NCBI GenBank assembly: GCA_949152475.1
Contig: OX424566.1
Span: forward strand, 9,571,177-9,635,176
DNA length: 64,000 bases
Origin: Terebella lapidaria
Taxonomy: Eukaryota > Annelida > Polychaeta > Terebellida > Terebellidae
Direction of reading: 5' to 3'
Each line of letters starts with the position of its first letter. The first letter of the stretch is position 1. A model generated the notes under the pieces. The model was not told the origin of the DNA. It worked only from the letters and a program-made list of their open reading frames with translations, and did no database searches. Below, piece after piece: positions 12,801 to 24,800 of the stretch. Position numbers and translations under genes: made by a program.

Positions 12801-15800
12801 CGTTACTTTCGGACTCGTCGCACTAGACAAACATGTCTAAGGGGTATTATGGATGAACTTTGACCTTGACCCGAAATTTTTTTGCCGAGTCGGCATTTTT
12901 CGTTTTCGTCGATATCTCGGAAACGGTGCGTCGTAGAGCGAAACGGACGTTATTTTCGGACTCGTCGCACTAGACAAACATGTCTAAGGGGTATTATTGA
13001 TGAACTTTGACCTTGACCCGAAATTTTTTTGCCGAGTCGGCATTTTTCGTTTTCGTCGTTATCTCGGAAACGGTGCGTCGTAGAGCGAAACGGACGTTAT
13101 TTTCGGACTCGTCGCACTAGACAAACATGTCTAAAGGGTATTATGGATGAACTTTGACCTTGACCCGAAATTTTTTTGCCGAGTCGGCATTTTTCGTTTT
13201 CGTCGATATCTCGGAAACGGTGCGTCGTAGAGCGAAACGGACGTTATTTTCGGACTCGTCGCACTAGACAAACATGTCTAAGGGGTATTATTGATGAACT
13301 TTGACCTTGACCCGAAATTTTTTTGCCGAGTCGGCATTTTTCGTTTTCGTCGTTATCTCGGAAACGGTGCGTCGTAGAGCGAAACGGACGTTATTTTCGG
13401 ACTCGTCGCACTAGACAAACATGTCTAAGGGGTATTATGGATGAACTTTGACCTTGACCCGAAATTTTTTTGCCGAGTCGGCATTTTTCGTTTTCGTCGA
13501 TATCTCGGAAACGGTGCGTCGTAGAGCGAAACGGACGTTATTTTCGGACTCGTCGCACTAGACAAACATGTCTAAGGGGAATTATTGATGAACTTTGACC
13601 TTGACCCGAAATTTTTTTGCCGAGTCGGCATTTTTCGTTTTCGTCGATATCTCGGAAACGGTGCGTCGTAGAGCGAAACGGAAGTTACTTTCGGACTCGT
13701 CGCCCTAGACAAACATGTCTAAGGGGTATTATGGATTAACTTTGACCTTGACCCGAAATTTTTTTGCCGAGTCGGCAGTTTTTGTTTTCGTCGATATCTC
13801 GGAAACGGTGCGTCGTAGAGCGAAACGGATGGTATTTTCGGACTCGTCGCCCTAGACAAACATGTCTAGCGGGTATTATGGATGAACTTTGACCTTGACC
13901 CGAAATTTGTCGACATTTTTCATTTTCGTCGATATCTAGTATTATAAATTATTCATCACACCGAAATGCCTCCAAGGCATCTTTAGGCCTTGACGTCTAG
14001 TTATATAAAAAATTGTGACCTATGCCCCAAAATTTTCCAGACTCATATTTTTCTCGAAAATGAGATAACCCACACACTTTCATTTGCTTTTTGTTTATTA
14101 GAGAGTGAAAATTTTTTTATCATGTGTTGGATGAATCCATGTAAATCTTTCAGCCATCAATGTGACTCCGCCATGGATTTGGTCTTATTCATTCAATAAA
14201 TTCATTTGATGTGTCAGCATTCTTGGCTTGCTATTAATTCATCAGTGTAACTTTAGTGCCATCTAACTGGTTAAGTTTATCCATTAAGTCTTGATGAATA
14301 TCATTTTCAGTCAGGCACACTGTGTGTTTGTCGATTTTTTAGGGGACAAGTTCACATCAAACTTGTTTGTCTTTCGACATAAACCTGTGTGATGATTATT
14401 CAGTGGTGGTGGAAAATTGAAGCACTCATCATCTAATTTTCTGACCACTACTAATACTAGCCTACAGGGGTCAAACTACTCTAAAAATGTAAATAATCTT
14501 CATACAAATTTGTTGTCAGTAATCAACAATATATTGAAATGATATCCATTACATGTGTAAATTTTTTAAGAGTAGTACAAAAACATTTTTGCACATCAAT
14601 GTGAATCACATTACATGTATTGATGAATAGTTCAATATATAATGATAGTGGCCCAAGTATCATATCCTGCGCCTTCCTCTATATTCAATATGGAATAAAA
14701 CGGTGCGAGACGGATTAAATGGTATGTTTTCAGTGGACGAGTAATATTCAGGAGCAGTGTACGGTACTTGGGCCATGATAGTTATAGAATAAATAGGTAG
14801 ATCTCAGTTCAGTGAGAGATCCATCTTCATGTGTTGCTATGCATTAAATTGTATGACGAAATTATAGGAAAATATCCTATTTCTATTTGCATGGTGTGAT
14901 TGTATCCGCAACCAATTGATGGGGGGTCGGCGATGGACTGTCACACATTTGACACTGACTTGGGCTTTCATTGATAGTATAGACAATTGCTTACCCCGAT
15001 ATTCATATGAGAACTGTTCAGATTTACTGGTATTATTATTCACAACATGTATGTTCCAACACCAAGTGCAAACGTATGTACAAGCATTACCCTGGCCTTT
15101 CAGATATCCAAATACATGTATGTACTCCCAAAAAATTATATTATATATTTTAGCATATTACGTCAAATTTATTGAACCTCCCGAAAGAAGTATGTTTTCT
15201 CCTACATGTAGAACTGACATTAGTTCATCTTTTGAAACATACTGTTATTTCAAACATACACCTAAATGTCAACACACAACAAGATGTCAACAAGTTTCTT
15301 TATGAAACACGAATATGAACAAACCTTAAAAATTAAAACTTGAAAATAGTTTACGTTCAAGTTTTATGACTGAGAATGGATGTCAAAGTACCATATATTG
15401 GTCCTAATAGAAGCATGTGACCTTATAGAAAAGCACCCCTTTTTTCCAGAAAACAATGTCATGTTCTTCACTTCATAACTGTCCTATTTTACAGTAAAAC
15501 ATGGTCTAAATAAACACTGCATTGGTACATGTATTATACAATGTGTCAATGATTTCCCCAGGAAATTCTCTCAAATTTTACGTATTTATATTTAAATGCG
15601 TGTTAATGTTGAGAGTTTGTAGTTGGAGCGCCATTCTTCCATTTAATAGGACCCGTATGGTACGTCGCTCGTTTGACATGTTGAAGCAAAATTTTAGTTT
15701 AAAAAAATAGTGTGCATGTCTTCAGACAAATGTTGCTCTAGGAAAAAATCGATGATGTTGACAGTGAAAGGGATAAAAAAAAAAATTATTACATTTTTCT

Positions 15801-18800
15801 GAGCTGATGCCAATCGTAACAGTGCAACATCAAATATTTAGCCACATTTGTGGAAAGTTTTGGATGAAGCAACACTGGATTTTGTATCAATTTTTTTTTG
15901 AAAAATAATTTAACGTGTACCTGGTATACACTTTTCAGAATGAATGATATTTAGTCATCGTGTGTGAACAACTGTAGAAACTATTTGCGCATGTGTCATC
16001 GATCGGTCACCGAGCTGTAGCCATTTAAACAAATCTCGCCTATCATGGATAAACCCAGAAATCAGTCGGGGGAAAAATGTCCCCACTTTGAAGTAATTAC
16101 ACCAGGTGCTTCATCAATTATGCATTTGTACAAATTCCCGGGACATTCAACTGTCGATTGCCGCTCCCACCTGGTATTATTGTCTAGGCAAATGGGTGCA
16201 TGCAAAGGGCAGAGCCCTCATACCCGGCAACAACTAGGTCAAAACGGGCTGGGACGCAAAATCGTAGCTGTGCAGAATGATATGAATAATTTGCAGCGGG
16301 GATGCGCATAATTTTGATATGGATAATTCTCGATATCGCATGTCAAAGCCCTGAGCACAATACACCCTATAAACTAATGGATAGGTTGTTAGCGTAGCTG
16401 GGTTTGGTCAGTGAGTGACGGGGCCGTGATTTGCCAGGCTCATACATTTATCTCATCAAATAGGTAATCTAATCGGCCACGGGTGGTACAAAGTGAGATC
16501 TGCCCATCTACATCATTAATAATTACATCGGCTGCCCTAATGTTCAAGGGATATGGGGTTCCCCTCCATGTTCGCTCGATGAATCGCCCTCTTTTTAGTT
16601 GAATACGCCATGCGAAATGATTTCATAAACAGCGACAAACACACCCACATGAATATATCGTCTCGTCATTAACCGCGATAGAGTTGGAATTGATACGGAG
16701 GCAGGGCCACGGTGCTCGGTTGGCAGTGCATATTTCATTAGTTCGGTTGGGCGTGGCCCACGTTTTTCATGTTTACCAGTTGCGGATATTCTCATCAAGA
16801 ATATCGATATCAAATGTAGTGTCCCTTTGAATTCGTAAGATGCCAGTATCAGTAATTCTGTCCAGAGCAGGCTTCCTTCTCTTCATCTATGCTAAAAGAT
16901 CGGCATGTATGTGTAGAACAGGGAATCGTCATTAGCCAAGTTATAGAACTCATGCAAGCTTTAATGATGAGCAATTAGGTTTTGCAAGTACATCTGTATG
17001 AATTTGTGTTTGGAGGGCAAGGGGTAAGGTGCTGTTGTTTACTGTTCATGGCAAGTCGCACACATTTTATGTCATTAAATATGAATAAATAAAGAAATAT
17101 ATTTAAATTTTTGTCACGTTGAGTTGTGTAAATACTATAGGAACATCATTAGGCCATGCACGGTTTCTTGATTAATAGGTTCATGATTTTTTCCACCCAT
17201 TCTCAGGATTGGAGGACGGAATAAAAAAAAGTAAAGAGTGGATCCTATTTTTCTTTCATCATTGAGGCATTTCGACAGAAATGCCTTTATGGTTTTGTCA
17301 GAATTCTTCTTCTTTTTTTTTTCTTTTTTTTTCTTTCTTTTTTTTCTTTCTTCCGCCGTTTTCGTTTCCGCGTAATAACTCGAGAACGCCTCTTCGGATC
17401 GACTTGAAATTTTCACCACTGTTCAGATATATTACGTAGATGTGCTGTATAGTTTTTGAGTCAGATCTGAGGTCCTTGAGGTCCGTGAGGATGAAATTGA
17501 GGTCATTTTTCGGACTTTGTTTCCGCGCAATAACTCAAAAACTGTTCAGGCAATGGCTGCAGAACTTTGCATGGAGGTTCATATACCAACAAGAAAGAAG
17601 ACTATCGATTTTGGGATCAATCTGTGAAACGTCCTTTGACCTAGAGGTCGGAAGACTGCCTTTTCGACCAGTCATCCTTGAGGTTTCCTGCATATCTCTG
17701 AAAACGGTGCGTCGTAGAGTGAAACGGACGTTATAGAGTGAAACATGTCTGAGGGGTATTATGGATGAACTTTCATCTTGACCCAAACTTTTTTTGCCGA
17801 GTCGGCATTTTTTGTTTTCACCAATATCTCAGAAACCGTGCATCGTAGAGCGAAATGGACATTATTTTTGGACCCGTCGCCCCAGACAAACATGTCTAAA
17901 GGGTATTATGGATGAACTTTGACCTTGACCCGAAATTTTTTTGCCGAGTCGACATTTTGCGTTTTCGCCGATATCTTGGAAACGTTACTTTTTGAATCGT
18001 CGCCCTAGACAAACATGTCTGAGGGGTATTATGGATGAACTTTCACCTTGACCCAAATTTTTTTTGCCTAGTCGGCATTTTTCGTTTTCGTCGATATCTC
18101 GGAAACGGTGCGTCGTAGAGCGAAACGGACATTATTTTGAGACTCGTCGCCCTAGACAAACATGTCTGAGGGGTATTATGGATGAACTTTGACCTTGACC
18201 CGAAATTTTTTTGTCGAGTCTGCATTTTTCGGTTTTGACAATATCTCGGAAACGGTGCGTCGTAGAGCGAAACGGACATTATTTTTGGACTAGTCACCCT
18301 AGACAAACATGCCTGAGGGGTATTATGGATGAACTTTGACCTTGACCCGAATTTTTTTTGCAGAGTCGGCATTTTTCGATTTCTCCGATATCTTGGAAAC
18401 CGTGCGTCGTAGAGCGAAACGAAAGTTATTTTTGGACTCGTCGCCCTAGACAAACATGTTTGAGTCGTATTATGAATGAACTTTGACCTTGACCCGAAAT
18501 TCTTCGCTGAGTCGGCACTCCAAACATTGGTCAGAAGGGAAAAAAGCTTCAAACTAGTATTTAACTCTATATTTGTTGTGCTGTGTACATTTTTTGAAGA
18601 CATTTGATGAAATTAACAAAAAAATCTAGTTTTGGGGGGAGCCGGAGGGGATGCAATAAATAAATAAAATGTGCATTTTAATATATTTTTTTAGCAGACA
18701 TCAGGGTCGGCTGGTCTGTAAACATATTAATACCAAAAAAAACGTGGCTTTATGGGACATAATATGAGGAACTAGGCTATTCTGAAAAAAAAATGTGCAT

Positions 18801-21800
18801 TTATACATTCAGTGCTTTGAGCATTTACCCATACATAAGCGCAACCAGCCATGCTGCAAAATCACATACGTTTCTAAATGTACTTTCTGGAAATATAACA
18901 GAAAGAATGAGGTCTAATATACACTCGAACAGTCACACCATTTTACTGTGAAAAAGGTGGGTTTACATTATCACATAAAAGTCACATGTGAACCACAAAT
19001 ATGTCTTTTATGAGCAGAAAAAATATTGAAAAGTTCGTAAATAATTAATAAATATATACTAGTACTGTAAAAAAGACAAATTGTATTTGTGGCTAGAGAT
19101 ATTTGCAGCTTTTACATCCAGACAATTTTGCAGAGATTTGAGTTTGCGGATTTTAGCTGTCATGTGTATTTATAGAAGACAAATATATTTGGAGTCAATT
19201 TAATTTTAGGGCTGGGGAAGAAAACGTGAAATCCGCAAAATGAGTCGACCGCAAATATTTCTCTTTCTACAGTATTATGATTCTTCGAGCGCACCATTCT
19301 TAACTGATACATGTTGTGAGAGAATGTCAGCCAATAATGTGCTTTTCTCTAGACAATGATATCTGATGTGACAAGAAGGTTCATTACATCATGTCTTTAT
19401 TGATTAGCTGCATGTAATTGCCGGCTATTGCCTTTATATTGACCCGCTGAATTGTTACCAGGTAATCAACCATATTCAAAGAGATATGAACGAACAAATT
19501 AACGAGCTGTATGCCAATAAATCAATCTGAGCAGTCACAGGTGGCAATAATTTACAGGCTAACGTATCGTAACTCATGTCTAGTTCGGTATTGAAAGTAA
19601 TTTTGACTGTTGACCAGTGATGACAAATCTATTGAGAAATTTTGTGTGTTCTGCCCTTGAATTCCCTGCAAAATTACAGTGGTAAATCATTCCATATCCC
19701 CAGCAAGAGTGGCTCCACCTGGCGACTCGTGGTGGAAGTAGGGAGACTGAAATGTAAGGCACCAATCGTCCATTATTCTGATTAATTATTCATCATGGTT
19801 GCCATGACAATATTGGATGCTATAGATGTAAACCTGGGCTTGGTCTGTACATGATGTGGGGGGGGGGGGGGGGGGAACAGGCAGGGAGAGGGAAGGGGGT
19901 CTTTAGTCAGGACTTGACAACAGATAAACAACTGGGGAGGGGTTGGGGTTCAGTGGAATTTTGCCGATGGAATTAATGGTACATTTGCATATTTCAGCTC
20001 GGCTGGGGGGAAAGGGAGGGAAGGAGTATTTAGTGATCATCATACCAGCAGTGTTGAGTGAGAGGGAGGTACGGGGTCGATTCGAGCGTTAGCGGTATTT
20101 ACATGTAAATAGTCAGCACGTGCTGAGGGTGGCACAAAGTCTTTTACTGATTGCAGAGACAATCCCGACACCTCCCCCCCCCCCATGTACACACTCCCCC
20201 CAGTCAGAATACATGGGAGTGGGCGGGGGGGGGGGGGGGGATAGATCTCCATACATGGACAGAGCTGCAAACAAGAGAGACAGCTAGGGCAGGCCACCCA
20301 CCATTTTCTCATTCCTTATCCCCCCCCCCACACCCCCCACCCCCTTCCCCTCACCATCCCCCCACTCTCCTCAGTCCATGCCCTGCCCTATGCACTGGTG
20401 GGACTGCACACTGCCACCACCACGGCGCTAGCACAGACACCTGCCACAAACCCCAGACCAACCCCCCCCCCCCCCAACCCCCTCCCCCCAGCACCATCAC
20501 ACTGTGCCTGGTGACACGACACAGTAAACCCTCTCTCCCCGTGCGTTCCTTCTCCCCGTCCCTGCCATCGTCGTTTCCAACCGGACAATCACGGTGCTAC
20601 CCAGTCACGCCGTGCCCCCACGTAGACCCCACAGGTTTATCGAGCGAGCGAGCGAACGAGCAAACGCAGGAACACAATGAGTACGGGCATTTAGATTTGC
20701 AGGACCTATTGTCTGCACGCTCGCTTAGATGCGCGCCCCGGATTACATACGTATAGTTGTCATTACCGATGACTGTGGCGGCCTCGCTGTGGGTGAACGG
20801 TCCTGTGTGATGGCGGGTATAAATGGGCCGGACCCTCGCAGATTTGGGCAGTCGTGCTGTTGGATTTCAGTACAGTAACAGGAACACGATTGTTGTCACA
20901 CCTGGCGAGTAACTTACCTGGCGGTGATGATACACGCAGATATCAAACGAGGCACAGACACGGATCTTAGCTGTTGATGATACATCGCACGACACAGGTG
21001 GGTTGTCTTATACATTCATGGCATTGCTGTCGGCACAATATAAGATAAATGCAAATTTACGTAAATTATTCTCGTACCTGTATCACTTGTGTTTAGTCTC
21101 GACTTTGACATTGATATACTATGATGTTTTACGTGTATCAATAATAAAAGTAGTCAATTGTTTTGTTTTTTTCGAAACTCAAATGTGCATGTCACTGTGC
21201 TGCCATGGTTTGCAAATATCTGAGGGGAAGTTTATTCACAATATTTTAGGGACACAAAAACAGTTTCTTACCTGTGCTGTTTGACATCGAAAAAACCAAA
21301 AAAAAAAACCCCACAAAACGTGGCAAGATGTCATTTGTCTATGACTCGAAGCCAGACAGCACAATTGACCAGTACATTTGAATAGTATCGTTATAACTGG
21401 TATCTGATACAATGTAGCACCGCTGACCTAGTTATTTAGAGTTCTTGGGGGCAATCTGATTATGAACATAAACCTGGGCTAAGTACGAAACATAGACAGG
21501 GAATAACACTGAGTAGGTAGAGGAATGGGCCATACCATATGACAACAAAATCCATAAATGCAATTTCAGAAAACTGATGTGCTTCGGGGTCAAACATTCG
21601 CTGTAGCTCGCTTTAGGAATCTCACTCCATGTCAGTGGATATATAATATACTAGTGGCGCATTGGCTGCGACATCAGGGTGGATTCAAAGCAGAATCTCC
21701 AGTATTTTTTCCAAGATCTCCGAAGAGGGAAGGCTGGGGCGGCCATGATCATTAACTCCATTCGTTCTGGGTTCATGTACAAATTCAATTTGCAATCTGA

Positions 21801-24800
21801 TGCTCCAACATCTGGAAATCACACAAGAAATGGAAAATTTCGCAAGATAGAGTAACAGTTGTCGTGATAGCTGGTAGGGGAAATAGAACCACGCATGTAC
21901 CCCGACAATTAAATCTCAACTGAGCAGGATCAATAAAACCACTGCAGTCAATACTCGCCAATCAGATTGGCGCAGGATTAGCAGACTATCGGAAACTATC
22001 AAGTCATTTAGCACTCGCCTGGCACTTAATGCAACACTAGCTGGTGCCGTGCAGTCAAGGCCGGCAGTTTATCAACGTCCCTGCATCTGTCATTCGTCGC
22101 TTCGTAAATTTCTTCGCAGTCGTTCTACGATTCATCCGCCAGTGCTGGCATTTGGAAAAAAAGTGGGGGGTATTTAATCAAAATCTGAAAGGGCTGGGAG
22201 AATTGAATCAGGGGATTGGACATGCCAGGAGAGAGGCGAACGACGCAAAGACTTCTGGTGAAATCAGATGTCAGAAATTTGAATTGCAAATTCCTGGCAG
22301 TTTGGCAGGCTTTGGCAGAGTTGACACACCCAAGAAAGGAGCTTTTGATCCTGCCGAGGTATTGAAATTGGCAATGTGCTAAATTTTACACTTTTCTTTG
22401 GGCAGAAAAGATGCAAAGTTCCGGAAAAAAGTAATGCATGATATTTTGCAATCCAAACTAGCAATAAGAAAAAGCACCTTCATAGAAATACAGCAGTGCA
22501 AAAATCTCGATAGTAATTCACTGTCGGGTCAGCATCGTTCATGGATTCATGAAATTAGTAGAGGAAAATCTACAATAATCAGAGTGCTCATTTCTACGGG
22601 CAGTCAACATAAATTTGATGGAACTGTGAATGATCACCTGAAAACATCCGAAGCATATGATTGATTTCAAATGAAGATGACAGTGCAAATCAATGATATC
22701 ATAGGCGTATAATTGCTACCCAAATAACCAAACACGCAAAGCATATCAGCCATGGAAAAACACTAGTGCAGATTATAATGGAGTTTGCTAAAGACTGAGT
22801 AAATACGGGGCCCCTCTGTGAGTGTTTTCGACCATCGTATGCCAGGAACATGGGGAAACAAAAACTATCGGCATGGCTGACGACAGCTAAGTTAGCGTTA
22901 ATCCATCGCACGGCGAGCGTTAACAATCAACTGTAAATACACGGTCCGATAAATGCGGAGAAAACGTGTCTTGAATGGAAGACGAATTCCGTATTGACAG
23001 TAGATCGGAAATTTCTTTCCATTTCCTCGCCGTTGTTGAATGTAGGATGCAGGATAAAACATGGATGATTTGATTTTGCAGGTGGTCTCGGCTCGGTGAA
23101 AGGCTGCTCTTCAAAACCAACGACACCCGCCGCATACTCAACGGGGAAGCCGTGCTTACTTCAACAAGAGAAATTTGATTTCCGGCTGCTCTTTTCGCCA
23201 AAGAAAGCACTCCAAGCGTGAGCATTCCACGGGGGACCTTGCACACAACAAGTGCGGAATCCTCCTTCGAATCTTGGCTGTTGTCACCACTTTGGATACT
23301 GGAATAAGGGTGAACTTTTCTAACGCCGACAAGTCAATTGCCAGGCGTTTTCCCAACAGAACACTGCAAAAGCGAATTCCCTAGGAAACACCCACGCAGC
23401 GCCACCTTTCTGGAATGTCCAGTACCTCTTTACCGATCCAGATTGAGCCGGAAAATTCCCACAGGAACCACGGAATGATGATGTCCGAGAAAGGAAACCA
23501 TGGTCGCATGGACCGGTCAGACGAGCAGGGCATGATCATTGGGGGTAAATCTTACTGTTGATGTGATGTTCTTAAATGTGGGGCACTCTATTGACCAGGG
23601 CATGATCATTGGGTGTCAATCTTTACTTTTGATGTGATCTTTTTACACTAAATGTCCATATTGACAAAGACATTTGAATGAACGATTTTAGTGATGATTT
23701 TTGTGAATCCACTGTTCCAATACAATATTACCCGGTGTATAAACAAAGCTTGATCAAGGTATGCAATTGCTATTTTGAACAAACAATGTCCAGAAGAAAA
23801 AAATCAATGGAAAATCATAAAATTGGAAAATAGAAAATGGGAACAATGATCTGACCAATCCATAAAGAACCACAACTGAATAATTCAGTAGCCCACAATA
23901 ACAGATGAAACATAAAAACTCACGAAAACTGTTGCTGCTCATTTTTACCGATCGTCGTTGATGAAATAACCACAGTACGTTGAGAAAAGAGCCTGCAGCT
24001 CCTGAGCTTTTTCTAGAGTAGAAAAAGCGCTGAAATGTCCATTGAATTACGGACGAGTTGCCCACGATGGAGTTATACTGGAGGGGATTTCAAGTATATT
24101 ACTGCCCGTGGTAGGGCGAAAACAGAAGCGGACACTTGAAATAAGGACGAGTTTTGCTGGTTTAGGGCAAGCGGTGCAGTCTGCATCCCACTGGGGCAAA
24201 CTCGTGTGAAGTGGTTGGTTCGAGTAACAAAACAGTTACAAATTGGTCTGGGCGTTTTCAGTGTTTGTTGGTCATGTAAAACCTATTGGTTCGTTTGGTT
24301 TGAATACTTGCATAGCATCTGACATCATTATATTTATATTTATATGTGCACTGTCCATTTGTGCGGATAAAAACTGAGCAAAAAAATATTCTACTGTAAT
24401 CAAAATGATTTTACTTTAATTTATGAGTGTTTACAGCATTTTACAATATTAATATTAGCAATAAATGAGCAGGAACGTAAACATGACATACGGGGCGGAC
24501 ACAGCTCAAAGGCGAGTACAATTGGACATGTATGAAATATGTCAATATGACTATTTTCAGCCCAACAATCTTGTTTTCCGTGTACATGGAAAACCTTCGC
24601 ACTGCCAGGCCATTGTCCTCGGCAAGGCATTATGGGAATTTCTTGTTTCGTCAATGGATGCGCCCCGGGCCAATGCTTTAAACATGGATCAATTCTATGG
24701 TAGTTCTCGCTGAGTTGTACCTAGAAAGACGTCTCGATTTTGCCCGTGGTCGATTCATTAATGTGTTGGGTGTAGTTTGCCGAGCACCAAGTTACTATCT

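Noticed and set aside
18043..18603. 186-residue minus-strand ORF with internal repeats
   Set aside because: It is the 147-bp satellite read in a frame kept open because 147 is a multiple of three.
20151..20756. 201-residue + strand ORF, the longest in the window
   Set aside because: It crosses several poly-C/poly-G runs and encodes low-complexity Pro/His/Ser sequence; C-rich DNA lacks stop codons by composition.
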